Shown: in pieces, positions 1 to 7,309 of the stretch
Layout: each line of letters begins with the position of its first letter
Position numbering within the stretch: position 1 is the first letter of the stretch
NCBI GenBank assembly: GCA_025463265.1
Contig: JAOBWH010000078.1
Span: 1-41,521 of the forward strand
Length of the DNA stretch: 41,521 nucleotides
Source: Ilumatobacteraceae bacterium
GTDB lineage: Bacteria; Actinomycetota; Acidimicrobiia; Acidimicrobiales; Iamiaceae
Reading direction: 5' to 3'
Made by a program: the position numbers and the translations under genes
The notes under the pieces: model-generated
Databases searched by the model: none
What the model saw: the letters and a program-made list of their open reading frames with translations, nothing else
What the model was told of the DNA's origin: nothing

Positions 1-207
1 GCCAAGAAGGGCTTCGTGGTCGCCGCCTTCATGGTGGGGCTCGACGACGAGATCCTGGCCATCGCATCCGACGGCGTCGTGACCCGGATGGAGGTCCGGG
101 AGATCTCGTCACAGGGGCGCGATGCCACCGGCGTGAAGGTGATGAACGTGGCGGGGGATCGGACGGTCGCAGCGGTGGCCCCGGTCCTCTCCGCCGACGA
201 TGAGTGA
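1..207 (+). CDS. gyrA: DNA gyrase subunit A, C-terminal end (5' part outside window)
   Basis: The frame is open from the first base and ends at TGA 205-207. The 68 visible residues contain GyrA C-terminal beta-propeller features: a run around LDDEILAIASDGVVTR, then ISSQGRDATGVKVMNV, typical of the last blade, and an acidic tail ending DDE. GyrA is the breakage-reunion subunit of the type II topoisomerase that introduces negative supercoils using ATP hydrolysed by GyrB. The wrapping domain seen here bends DNA around the enzyme. The neighbours (DUF3566 gene, tRNA-Ile) match the conserved gyrA-downstream order of Actinobacteria, which supports the call and suggests proximity to oriC. The stop overlaps the next gene's start. 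Confidence 0.93.
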   Translation, partial: AKKGFVVAAFMVGLDDEILAIASDGVVTRMEVREISSQGRDATGVKVMNVAGDRTVAAVAPVLSADDE

Positions 208-538
208 CCGGCGCCGCCTCGCGCCTGTGTCGATGAGCGAGCGGGGCCAGGCGGCCCCGCTCGCACTGATGGCCGTCCTGTTCGCCGCGCTGCTCGCGGT
301 GGGCGTCGTCCGGGTGGGCGACGCGGCCGGGCGTGGGGCCGCAGCCCAGGCCAGCGCCGATGCCAGCGCGCTCGCCGGGGCCGCCGACGGTGAGGAGGCC
401 GCCGTCGAGGTGGCGACGGCCAACCAGGCCCGGGTCGTGCGGTTCGAACAGGTGGGCGACGATGTGCGCGTCATCGTCGAGCGACGTGGCGCGACCGCCA
501 CGGCCCGCGCTCGATGGCAGCCTGCGCCCATCCCCTAG
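200..538 (+). CDS. TadE/TadG-like small membrane-anchored protein
   Basis: This 112-residue protein starts at ATG 200, inside the last codons of gyrA (8-base overlap), so translation is probably coupled. Residues about 15-60 resemble the N-terminus of TadE/G-like pilus-assembly pseudopilins: an ERGQAAP motif, one hydrophobic helix (LALMAVLFAALLAVGVV), then an Ala/Gly-rich stretch with ASADASALAGA, as seen in actinobacterial secretion-neighbourhood TadE-like proteins. The rest is a short hydrophilic domain. Such proteins are usually inner-membrane anchored and act with Tad secretion genes, none of which are visible here. An alternative internal start is ATG 233. Function is inferred from the N-terminal motif only. 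Confidence 0.7.
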   Translation: MSDRRRLAPVSMSERGQAAPLALMAVLFAALLAVGVVRVGDAAGRGAAAQASADASALAGAADGEEAAVEVATANQARVVRFEQVGDDVRVIVERRGATATARARWQPAPIP

Positions 539-548
539 GCTGGCCTCC

Positions 549-1205
549 GTGTCTGTCGAGCCTCCTGGGCCCCCTGCCGCACCGAAGGCGTCGGCTGCTG
601 CCCCGCGGGCCGGGAGCGGGCCGAAGCGCCCGCCGCGGCCCGAGCGCAAGGCGCCCGCCAGCGCCAAGGCCTCCGAGGCGCCCAAGGGCACGTCGACCGG
701 CTTCGCCACGGTGAGCGCCCCCGCCGCAGCCACCGCCGTCGCCGAGCGCGGCCCGGTCACCGCCCCGCCCACCGCCCAGACCGCAGCGGTGCCCACCGCC
801 GCCACCGTTCCTGCCGCCTCCAGCTCCACCGGTCGTCGGCGCACCCGCCGTGGCCGCCGGGTGAAGCGGGTCCTGCGCCGCATCGACCTGTGGTCGGTGC
901 TGAAGCTCTCGCTCGTGGTCTACACGTGCCTGTACGTCTCGGTGCTGGCCACGCTGGCCGCCCTGTGGGGGATCCTCTACCAGAGCGGCAACGTCGACAA
1001 GCTCCAGTCGTTCCTCGGCGACGTCGGCCTTGAGAACTTCACGTTCTACGGGAACCAGATGTTCCGGGCCTGTGCCGCCATCGGCGCGGTGGGCGTCCTG
1101 GCTGGCACCGTCATCACCGTCCTGGCCACCGCACTGATCAACATCATCAGCGAGATGACGGGCGGCATCCGCCTGATCGTCATCGAGGAGGACGTCGACC
1201 GGTAG
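549..1205 (+). CDS. DUF3566 domain membrane protein
   Basis: I place the start at GTG 549, ten bases after the previous stop; the frame is open further upstream but there overlaps the TadE-like gene. The 218-residue product has a long low-complexity N-terminus (residues 1-100, rich in Pro, Ala, Lys and Arg) and a basic patch (RRRTRRGRRVKR). The DUF3566 domain follows, beginning RRIDLWSVLKLSLV, with two membrane helices flanking a short loop and a conserved end around TGGIRLIVIEED. Members sit directly after gyrA in most Actinobacteria (Rv0007 in M. tuberculosis) and their molecular role is not established. The Pro/Ala-rich cytosolic tail may be a disordered interaction region. Confidence 0.88.
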   Translation: MSVEPPGPPAAPKASAAAPRAGSGPKRPPRPERKAPASAKASEAPKGTSTGFATVSAPAAATAVAERGPVTAPPTAQTAAVPTAATVPAASSSTGRRRTRRGRRVKRVLRRIDLWSVLKLSLVVYTCLYVSVLATLAALWGILYQSGNVDKLQSFLGDVGLENFTFYGNQMFRACAAIGAVGVLAGTVITVLATALINIISEMTGGIRLIVIEEDVDR

Positions 1206-1267
1206 GGCGGTGCGGGGGAAGCAGTTCGCATCCCCGGGGGCACACCCACTACCGTCGGCTCCCGCTC

Positions 1268-1341
<74 letters not shown>

Positions 1342-1366
1342 CGTAGTTCCCATCCCGGAGGCAGCC

Positions 1367-1504
1367 GTGACGATGATCCGCCGAGCGTTGGTCGCCCTCG
1401 GGCTGGCCGGTCTGGTGGCAGCGGTCCTCCGGGTCCGGGGGTCCGGTGGCACCCCGCCCCAACGTGGGGGTTGGCGGGAGCTGTCCCCCGACGAGCTGCG
1501 CTGA
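1367..1504 (+). CDS. 45-residue membrane peptide after tRNA-Ile (DLW-39-like position)
   Basis: GTG 1367 is preceded by a good ribosome binding site (GGAGG at 1357-1361). The frame runs 45 codons to TGA 1502-1504, which overlaps the next ATG as TGATG, indicating coupled translation. The product has a basic start (MTMIRR), one hydrophobic helix (ALVALGLAGLVAAVL) and a polar tail ending WRELSPDELR. In many Actinobacteria a roughly 40-residue DLW-39 family membrane peptide with an acidic, Trp-containing tail is encoded just after tRNA-Ile/tRNA-Ala. Position and layout match that family, although the DLW motif itself is absent. An alternative start is ATG 1373. Confidence 0.6.
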   Translation: MTMIRRALVALGLAGLVAAVLRVRGSGGTPPQRGGWRELSPDELR

Positions 1505-2481
1505 TGCACGTCGCCGTCGTGGGCCTGGGCGCCGTCGGCACCCGGGCGGCCCGTCAGCTCGCGTCCACCGACGAGGTCGATCGGGTCACGCTCTTCGAGA
1601 CGCAGGACGGCCGCGTCGCCGAGGTCTCCTCCTCGCTCGGGGCGAAGGCCCGCGCCGGCTCGGGCGCGGCCCAGGACCTGGCGGATGTCGACGTGGTGGT
1701 GCTGGCCACGCCGTGCGGCACCCACGCCGGTCCGGCGGCGGCGCTCGTGGGCCGGGGGATCCCCGTGGTCAGCACGTCCGACGACGTCGATGAGGTTCGG
1801 GCGCTGCTCGACCTCGGACCCGAGGCCGAGGCCCGGGGCACATCGGTGGCGGTCGGCGCCGCCTTCTCGCCCGGCCTCACCTGCCTGCTGGCGCGGCTGG
1901 CGGCCGATCGCCTCGATCAGGTCGACGAGATCCACGTGGCTCGCCTGGGCACCGGCGGTCCGGCGTGCGCCCGCCAGCACCACGGGTCCCTGGGCGGGGT
2001 GGCGCTCGACTGGCGCGATGGGGGCTGGCAGCGCCGGGCGGCGGGCTCGGGCCGGGAGCTCAGCTGGTTCCCCGATCCCATCGGCGCAGCCGACTGCTAC
2101 CGGGCCGCCCTGCCGGACGCGCTGCTGCTCGTGCCGGCGTTCACCGGGGTCGGTCGGGTCACGGCTCGGCTGGCGGCCACGCGCCGCGACCGGCTCACCG
2201 CTCGCCTGCCGATGCTGCGGCCCCCGCACCCCGAGGGCGGGCTCGGCGCGGTCCGGGTGGAGGTCCGGGGACGAGGCCGCGACGGCATCTCGGTCGAGAT
2301 CCTGGGCGCCATGGACCGGCCCGGCATCGCCGGCGGAGCGGTCGCCGCGCTGGCGGCGGTGGAGCTGGGCGCCGGTCGGGCGACCCACGCCGGGGCGTCG
2401 GGTCTGGCGACCCTCGTCGAGGTGAAGCCGTTCCTCCGCGAGCTCGCTCGCCGCGGGGTGAAGGTCGCCGAGTTCGGCTGA
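1504..2481 (+). CDS. Saccharopine dehydrogenase-like NAD(P)-binding oxidoreductase
   Basis: This 325-residue protein starts at ATG 1504, overlapping the previous stop. It opens with a Rossmann nucleotide-binding motif (VAVVGLGAVGTRAARQL, GxGxxG at residues 7-12). Further Rossmann-like elements follow (VDVVVLATPCGTHAG; GIPVVSTSDD; AFSPGLTCLLA). The middle and C-terminus resemble the substrate domain of saccharopine-dehydrogenase-like or homospermidine-synthase-like reductases. Such enzymes act on amino-acid-derived substrates in the cytoplasm, but nothing here fixes the substrate. The upstream membrane peptide is translationally coupled to it. A general oxidoreductase of the Gfo/Idh type is less likely because the EKP motif is absent. 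Confidence 0.72.
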   Translation: MHVAVVGLGAVGTRAARQLASTDEVDRVTLFETQDGRVAEVSSSLGAKARAGSGAAQDLADVDVVVLATPCGTHAGPAAALVGRGIPVVSTSDDVDEVRALLDLGPEAEARGTSVAVGAAFSPGLTCLLARLAADRLDQVDEIHVARLGTGGPACARQHHGSLGGVALDWRDGGWQRRAAGSGRELSWFPDPIGAADCYRAALPDALLLVPAFTGVGRVTARLAATRRDRLTARLPMLRPPHPEGGLGAVRVEVRGRGRDGISVEILGAMDRPGIAGGAVAALAAVELGAGRATHAGASGLATLVEVKPFLRELARRGVKVAEFG

Positions 2482-2577
2482 GGTCGGCTCGAACCGCTCG
2501 TTCCCTGGTCACCCACCATGCGTGGCGCTCTGACCACGCTGTGCGACAATTCTTTGGCGTTCTGTGGGCCGAACGGC

Positions 2578-2604
2578 TCAATCATCGGCGATCCGGGCCG
2601 ATCC
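2578..2604 (+). promoter_or_regulatory. Candidate FliA/WhiG-type promoter upstream of the sigma gene
   Basis: TCAA at 2578-2581 is separated by exactly 15 bases from GCCGATCC at 2597-2604. The known sigma-28/WhiG consensus is TAAA-N15-GCCGATAA. A second, weaker match with the same spacing is TCAA 2628-2631 and GTCCGTAA 2647-2654. Either would allow the sigma factor to transcribe its own gene. GCCGAT-like words are common in GC-rich DNA, so this is tentative. Confidence 0.3.
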
Positions 2605-2702
2605 AGTCTGTTTCGCGAAGAAATCGTTCAAGTCGCCTCAACTTCGGTCCGTAACCCTCTGCACCCACTGGACACGGGTCAACAACGAAAGAGGGCGATG
2701 AG

Positions 2703-3551
2703 ATGACCACCGAGACGGACCGCGAGATTCAGAAGCTGATCGAGGACCACCTGCCGCTGGTGCGGCACGTGGTGTTCCAGGTGGCGGTGAACTTCCCCCG
2801 CCACGTCGACCGCGAAGAGCTCGCCACCGCCGGTGCGCTCGGCCTGGTCGAGGCCGCTCGCCGCTTCGACGAGTCGCGGGGCGTGCCCTTCGACCGCTTC
2901 GCCGCCCAGCGCATCCGGGGAGCGATCCTCGATGCCGTGCGTGCCGCCGACTGGGCGCCCCGCTCGGTGCGCAACCTGGCCCGCCGGCTCGAGTCGATCG
3001 AGCAGCGTCTGGCCAGCAACCTCGGCCGCATGCCGTCGCCCGATGAGACCGCTGAGGCCCTGGGCGTCAGCAAGGAGGAGCTGCGGCGCCTCCAGGACAA
3101 GATGTTCCGCTCCGTCGTGCTGGCGCTCGAGTACGACGTCAACGACGGCGAGGAGGACCTCACCCTGGTCGAGGTCCTCACCGACGACACCACGCTCGAG
3201 CCCTCCGAGGAGCTCGAGAGCCGTGAGCTCAAGGCGTACCTCCGTGACGCCGTGCACCTCCTCCCAGAGCGCCACCGCCTCGTGGTGGTCGGCTACTTCC
3301 TCGAGGGCCGCAAGTCCCAGGAGCTGGCGTCGTTCCTGGGTGTGACCGAGTCCCGGATCTCGCAGCTGCGCTCCGAGGCGCTGGAGATGCTCCGTGAGGG
3401 CATCACCGCCCAGTACGAGGCCGAGACCGGCGAGATCATCGAAACCCCCCAGGGCCGCGTCGCCCGCCGCAAGGCCGGGTACGCCTCCGCCATCGGCGAG
3501 GCCTCCCACTGGCACGATCGCATCGGCGAGAAGGTCACCGCCACGGCGTAG
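2703..3551 (+). CDS. FliA/WhiG-family RNA polymerase sigma factor
   Basis: This 282-residue sigma-70 family protein has region 2 at about residues 15-85 (LPLVRHVVFQVAV, ELATAGALGLVEAARRFD, FDRFAAQRIRGAILDAVR), region 3 around residues 95-150 and a region 4 helix-turn-helix near 200-240 (LLPERHRLVVVGYFLEGRKSQELASFLGVTESRISQLR, shown in part). The lack of region 1.1 and the FAAQRIRGAILD signature place it in the FliA/WhiG/SigB-like alternative group. FliA-type factors direct core polymerase to flagellar and motility promoters, and a FlgN-like gene lies just downstream on the other strand. A 45-residue tail after region 4 is longer than usual. The start ATG 2703 follows AGAGGGCG. WhiG-like developmental use is an alternative. 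Confidence 0.85.
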   Translation: MTTETDREIQKLIEDHLPLVRHVVFQVAVNFPRHVDREELATAGALGLVEAARRFDESRGVPFDRFAAQRIRGAILDAVRAADWAPRSVRNLARRLESIEQRLASNLGRMPSPDETAEALGVSKEELRRLQDKMFRSVVLALEYDVNDGEEDLTLVEVLTDDTTLEPSEELESRELKAYLRDAVHLLPERHRLVVVGYFLEGRKSQELASFLGVTESRISQLRSEALEMLREGITAQYEAETGEIIETPQGRVARRKAGYASAIGEASHWHDRIGEKVTATA

Positions 3552-3622
3552 CCGTCGGCCTCGCCGGCACCGTCGGCGAACCAGACCACACCGCCTGCGT
3601 TCTGCGCCGGCGTGTCCACCGG

Positions 3623-3656
3623 ACCGGGCCTCACGGGGCCCGGTTCTGTCGTTCTT
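3623..3656 (+). terminator. Intrinsic terminator after the sigma factor gene
   Basis: An 8-bp stem ACCGGGCC (3623-3630) / GGCCCGGT (3637-3644) with a 6-base loop is followed by a T-rich run, TCTGTCGTTCTT. It lies 72 bases after the sigma gene stop and between convergent genes. Confidence 0.6.
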
Positions 3657-3674
3657 CGGCCGGTTCTGTCGTTC
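3641..3674. repeat. Two copies of a 14-base direct repeat
   Basis: CGGTTCTGTCGTTC occurs at 3641-3654 and again at 3661-3674, a period of 20 bases. The first copy overlaps the descending arm and tail of the terminator hairpin. Confidence 0.7.
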
Positions 3675-3722
3675 AGCGGTCGGTCTGGCCGGCCCGGTCG
3701 GCCGGGTCGGTCCCGCCGTCGG

Positions 3723-4235
3723 CTAGCGCAGGAAGTCGATCAGGTCCGGCATGCGGAGCCGGGCGGCGGTGCCGAGCACGGCGTCGAGTGCCGCACCCCG
3801 GGCGAGGCGGTCGAGCTCGGCGTTGCGGATCGGCCGGCCCGTCGCCGGCGCACCCGCCGTGGCGCCCACGGGCTGGCGGCTCAGCGCCTCGAGCCCTTCG
3901 CGTGCAGCGCCCGCGTTCTGGTGGGCGACGACCTCGATCTCCGAGACCAGGTTGGAGAGCAGTGCGTGGTGGTCACGGAGGATCGCCGGCCACGGACCGG
4001 GCGCCGCGGCCGCCAGATCCCGGAGGGTGGCCCCGCAGCTGGTCTGGGCCACGGTGGCTGCACGGAGCAGGTCCAGCTCCCGGGCCCGGGTCCGGGCCCG
4101 CTCGACCTCACGGGTCGCCCGGGGGAGGAACCGTGCCTCGCCGGCCTCGATCAGGAGGCGGGTCTCGATGAGCTTGAAGAGCAGGACCTCGAGCGCTTCG
4201 CCCTCGCGCTCCAGGATCGTTCCGACTGGTTCCAT
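3723..4235 (-). CDS. FlgN-like flagellar export chaperone
   Basis: This 170-residue, mainly helical protein starts at ATG 4235 with GGAG seven bases upstream; the 17 residues in frame before it look untranslated. Its N-terminal half has the heptad-like pattern of FlgN (ILEREGEALEVLLFKLIETR, then LPRATREVERARTRARELDL). A mid-region has LLSNLVSEIEVVAHQN, and the C-terminus ends DLIDFLR, similar to the end of actinobacterial FlgN-like proteins. FlgN binds the hook-filament junction proteins FlgK and FlgL in the cytoplasm before export. Its position tail-to-tail with a FliA-type sigma factor supports a flagellar role. Sequence conservation in this family is weak, so the call rests on pattern and context. 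No other flagellar gene is in the window. Confidence 0.65.
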   Translation of the reverse strand: MEPVGTILEREGEALEVLLFKLIETRLLIEAGEARFLPRATREVERARTRARELDLLRAATVAQTSCGATLRDLAAAAPGPWPAILRDHHALLSNLVSEIEVVAHQNAGAAREGLEALSRQPVGATAGAPATGRPIRNAELDRLARGAALDAVLGTAARLRMPDLIDFLR

Positions 4236-4348
4236 GCTCGCACTCCATCGGCCTCCACCACGCAGGGTGAAGCCATACCCACACATTCCTCGCTCTCCGG
4301 GGTGCGCTCCGTGCCGCGTCCGCGGCCCGGCCGGTGCAGACTGACGGG

Positions 4349-5317
4349 ATGCTCGTCGACTGCGCCATCTACCGCGATGGGACCCGGATCGACGATGCGG
4401 GCGACGTGTCCGGCGCGTCGGAACGGGCGGCGGCCGAAGGTGCGTTCGCGTGGATCGGCCTGCACGAGCCGTCGGCGGAGGAGTTCGCCGCCGTCACCGC
4501 AGAGTTCCACCTCCACGAGCTGCTGGTGGAAGACGCCCTCAAGGCGCACCAGCGGGCGAAGATCGAGCAGTACGGCGACGTGTGGTTCGTGGTCCTCAAG
4601 ACCGCGGGGTACCACAACCCCGACGAGGTGGTGGTGGGGGAGATCCAGTTCATCATCGGGCCGGCCTTCCTCATCACGATCCGCCACGGGCACGCCACCC
4701 CCCTCACCGATCTGCGCGCCCACCTCGAGCGCGACGGCCGCATCTTGGAGCTCGGGCCGCCGGCGGTGCTCTACGCCGTGGCGGACCGGGTGGTCGACGA
4801 CTACGTCCTCGTCATCGAGGAGCTCGAGGTCGATGTCGACGAGGCCGAGGCCGCGGTGTTCAGCGACGAGCGGCTCAACCCCGCTGAGCGGATCTTCGGG
4901 CTCAAGCGCCAGGTGCTGGAGCTCCTCCGCAACGTGATGCCCATGAGCGAGGTGATGACCGACCTCGAGCGGGCCGACGGCCTGCTCCGGGAGTCTCCGC
5001 TGCAGCACTACTTCCGCGACGTGCACGACCACCTCCAGCGGGTGCTGGGCCGCCTGGAGCTCGTCCGCGACCTGCTGACCGACGCCCTCAACGCCAACCT
5101 GGCCCAGGTGAGCGTGCGCCAGAACAACGACATGCGCACCATCTCGGCGTGGGCGGCGCTGATCGCAGCGCCGACGATGCTCGCCGGCGTGTGGGGCATG
5201 AACTTCCGCAACATGCCCGAGCTGGACTGGGCGGCTGGCTACCCGGTCGCCATCGGCTCGATGCTGGTGGTGGTGGGCCTGCTGTGGTGGCAGTTCAAGC
5301 GGTCGGGGTGGCTGTGA
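4349..5317 (+). CDS. corA: CorA-family magnesium/cobalt transporter
   Basis: This 322-residue protein starts at ATG 4349. It has a large cytosolic N-terminal domain (motif LHELLVEDALKAHQRAKIEQY), a long helical stalk (residues about 150-260) and two C-terminal membrane helices. The hallmark GMN sequence is present just after the first helix (MLAGVWGMNFRNMPE), and the second helix ends with a basic tail, RSGWL. CorA forms pentamers in the inner membrane and passes Mg2+, Co2+ or Ni2+ down the membrane potential. The length is normal. The last 23 bases overlap the 3' end of the convergent membrane-protein gene, so antisense transcription into each gene is likely. Confidence 0.9.
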   Translation: MLVDCAIYRDGTRIDDAGDVSGASERAAAEGAFAWIGLHEPSAEEFAAVTAEFHLHELLVEDALKAHQRAKIEQYGDVWFVVLKTAGYHNPDEVVVGEIQFIIGPAFLITIRHGHATPLTDLRAHLERDGRILELGPPAVLYAVADRVVDDYVLVIEELEVDVDEAEAAVFSDERLNPAERIFGLKRQVLELLRNVMPMSEVMTDLERADGLLRESPLQHYFRDVHDHLQRVLGRLELVRDLLTDALNANLAQVSVRQNNDMRTISAWAALIAAPTMLAGVWGMNFRNMPELDWAAGYPVAIGSMLVVVGLLWWQFKRSGWL

Positions 5318-6374
5318 CCGGCCGGTCCGCCCCCGGCGCCGCCTGAGGCGACGTCGTCCGCCGGGCGGGTCGGGCGAGCAAGAGCACGGCGAGCCCCAGT
5401 CCGACGCCGATCGAGGCCGAGGTCACGCCCCGGTCGAGCGACGGTGCCAGCGTGGTGGGGAGCACCGCCCGGGTGAGCACCGCCCAGCGGGTGGCGCCCC
5501 AGCCGAGCAGCGCAGCCGCGGTGGCGGCCACGGCGACCAGCCGGGTCCGGTCGGGGCCCACCGCGCCCGTCAGTCCGGCGGCCAGGGCGATCGCCGCCAC
5601 CGCGACCGGCGCCACCGGCGCGCCGGCATCAGCGGGGACGGCCTGCCAGGTGGCCCAGGCCGTGATCACGGCACCGGCAGCGACCACCGCCCCCACGGCG
5701 GCACCGGCCCGCTGGCCCCAGCGCAGCCCCACGGCCAGCGCCACCACCAGGGCACCACTTGCGACCAGGCCCCACGCCGCCACCGACGGGGGGTCCACCA
5801 GCACGAGCGTGCCGGTCACGGTGGTCGGGGTCCCATCGACGGTGATCGGCACGGTCCAGGTGCCGTCCGGACCGCCGAGGTCGACCTGTCCGTCGTCGTC
5901 GACCGCCCGCGGTCTCGTCGGCGACATCCAGTGGATCCGGTGGTCGTGCCAGGCGTAGGAGCCGTCGGTGGCGACGGTCTCCCACCGGGGTCCGGCGCCC
6001 GGGTCGGGGGCCCGGCGGGTGGTCCCGTAGCGGGAGCCGTTGGCGGCGGTGGCCACCGCGGAGGCGTTGCGCCGCACGGTGCCGTCGGCGTCGAAGCGCA
6101 GGTAGGGCACGGCGCTCGCCGGGTCGCCGCCCGACGTGGGGTAGTCCGCCACCACCGCCGTGTGGCCGGCCGGGATGGTGAGCTCGAGCAGGGCGTCGCC
6201 GCCGACCACGCGCACCTCGGCCCCGGCCGGGAGCGCAGGGCGGACCTCGGTGACCGTCGAGCGGAAGTCGGTGGGTCGAGGCGGATCCGCAGCTGCGGGT
6301 GTGGCCGCGAGGCCGATCACCACCAGCGCCCCGAGCACGGCGCCGGCGAGTCGGGTCGCCGGCGGGCGCGTCAT
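5295..6374 (-). CDS. Exported multi-pass membrane protein of unknown function
   Basis: This 359-residue protein has a clear signal peptide (residues 1-29: RLAGAVLGALVVIGL, cleavage near TPAAADP). An extracytoplasmic beta-rich domain of about 170 residues follows (LELTIPAGHTAVVADYPTSG; WHDHRIHWMSP), then five or six membrane helices. The layout (signal, periplasmic domain with His-rich HDHRIHW, TM bundle) is reminiscent of copper-handling or YcnI/CopD-like proteins, but I cannot assign a family. The ATG overlaps the preceding small ORF by four bases, so it is the last gene of a coupled unit with the phosphatase. Its 3' end overlaps corA. Confidence 0.72.
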   Translation of the reverse strand: MTRPPATRLAGAVLGALVVIGLAATPAAADPPRPTDFRSTVTEVRPALPAGAEVRVVGGDALLELTIPAGHTAVVADYPTSGGDPASAVPYLRFDADGTVRRNASAVATAANGSRYGTTRRAPDPGAGPRWETVATDGSYAWHDHRIHWMSPTRPRAVDDDGQVDLGGPDGTWTVPITVDGTPTTVTGTLVLVDPPSVAAWGLVASGALVVALAVGLRWGQRAGAAVGAVVAAGAVITAWATWQAVPADAGAPVAPVAVAAIALAAGLTGAVGPDRTRLVAVAATAAALLGWGATRWAVLTRAVLPTTLAPSLDRGVTSASIGVGLGLAVLLLARPARRTTSPQAAPGADRPVTATPTA

Positions 6375-6508
6375 CGCTTGGCGCGCCGCGCCACCACGAA
6401 GGCGATGATGCCGGTCACGAGCAGGACCCCGACGACGAGCACCACCGGATCCGAGCCGGAGGTGTCCGGCGGCGTCGACTGGGCCAGCAGCGAGATGAGC
6501 CCGAGCAT
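6371..6508 (-). CDS. 45-residue single-pass membrane peptide in the phosphatase operon
   Basis: ATG 6508 overlaps the phosphatase stop (TGATG) and the TGA 6373-6371 overlaps the next ATG (ATGA), so the frame is locked on both sides into an overlapping gene string. The product has a polar N-terminus (ending SGSDPVV), one strong helix (LVVGVLLVTGIIAFVVA) and a basic C-terminus RRAKR, i.e. a type I-like single-pass peptide with a cytosolic basic tail. No homology is recognised. The double overlap is the main evidence that it is real. Confidence 0.65.
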   Translation of the reverse strand: MLGLISLLAQSTPPDTSGSDPVVLVVGVLLVTGIIAFVVARRAKR

Positions 6509-7275
6509 CAGGCGTCCTGCAGGAGGGCGAGGACGTCGTCGTGCACCTTGCCGTTGCTGGCGACCCCGCTGCCGTGGCCCGGACCGTCGGTGCCGGCGTA
6601 GCTGGTGAACCGGCCGCCGGCCTCGGCGAGGATGATGGGCATGGGGGCCAGGTCGTAGAGCTCGGCGACCGGGTCCACCATCGCCTCGATCCGGCCGGTG
6701 GCCACCAGCACGTAGCCGTAGCCGTCGCCCCAGGTCCGCAGCTGCACGCCGGTGCTCTTCACCCGCAGCATCGCCTCGTCGCTCCAGATGTTGAACCCGC
6801 TGGTGCTGATGCAGGCACCGTCGAGCGAGGGGTGGTCGTTCACCGACACCGGGGCGCCGTTGGCGAAGCAGCCGAGGCCCCGGCCGGCGGCCACCGTCTC
6901 GCCCAGGGCCGGCACGTTGATGACGCCGATGGCGATGCCGTGCTCGTCTTCGAGCGCGAGCAGGTTCGTGTAGAGGGGCACGCCGTGGGTGAACGCCTTC
7001 GTCCCGTCGATGGGGTCGAGGATCCAGCGCCGGCCCGAGGTGCCGAGCTTCTCGGCCTCCTCCTCGCCGAGGATCCCGTCATCGGGGAACAGCCGCTCGA
7101 GCTCCTCGCGGACGAGGCGCTCGGCCCCACGGTCGGCCACGGTCACCGGGGTCCCGTCGCCCTTGCGGTCGATGGCCAGATCCGCGCGTCGGAAGTGCTG
7201 GAGGGTGAAGTCCCCGGCCTTGCGGATGATGGTGACCGCTGCCTCGAGCAGCTCAGGGTCGACAGGCGTCGTCAT
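6508..7275 (-). CDS. hisN: Histidinol-phosphatase / inositol monophosphatase family enzyme
   Basis: This protein has 255 residues from ATG 7275, chosen over ATG 7284 because GAGG then lies nine bases upstream. Metal-binding and catalytic motifs of the IMPase fold are intact: GEEE (residues about 72-75), WILDPIDGTKAF (residues about 87-98) and the C-terminal ELYDLAPMPIILAEAGG. The DPIDGTKAF variant followed by HGVP is closer to HisN-type histidinol-phosphate phosphatases than to SuhB-type inositol phosphatases (usually DPLDGTTNF), so histidine biosynthesis is the preferred role. No other his gene is nearby, so inositol-phosphate or PAP hydrolysis remains possible. It is followed by two overlapping membrane-protein genes. 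Confidence 0.82.
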   Translation of the reverse strand: MTTPVDPELLEAAVTIIRKAGDFTLQHFRRADLAIDRKGDGTPVTVADRGAERLVREELERLFPDDGILGEEEAEKLGTSGRRWILDPIDGTKAFTHGVPLYTNLLALEDEHGIAIGVINVPALGETVAAGRGLGCFANGAPVSVNDHPSLDGACISTSGFNIWSDEAMLRVKSTGVQLRTWGDGYGYVLVATGRIEAMVDPVAELYDLAPMPIILAEAGGRFTSYAGTDGPGHGSGVASNGKVHDDVLALLQDA

Positions 7276-7309
7276 GCCCGTCATCCTCGCACGGGCGTGC
7301 GGCGCAGCC

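Noticed and set aside
1206-1267. Possible terminator hairpin after the DUF3566 gene
   Set aside because: Only a 5-bp G/C stem with an overlong loop and no T-run could be drawn.
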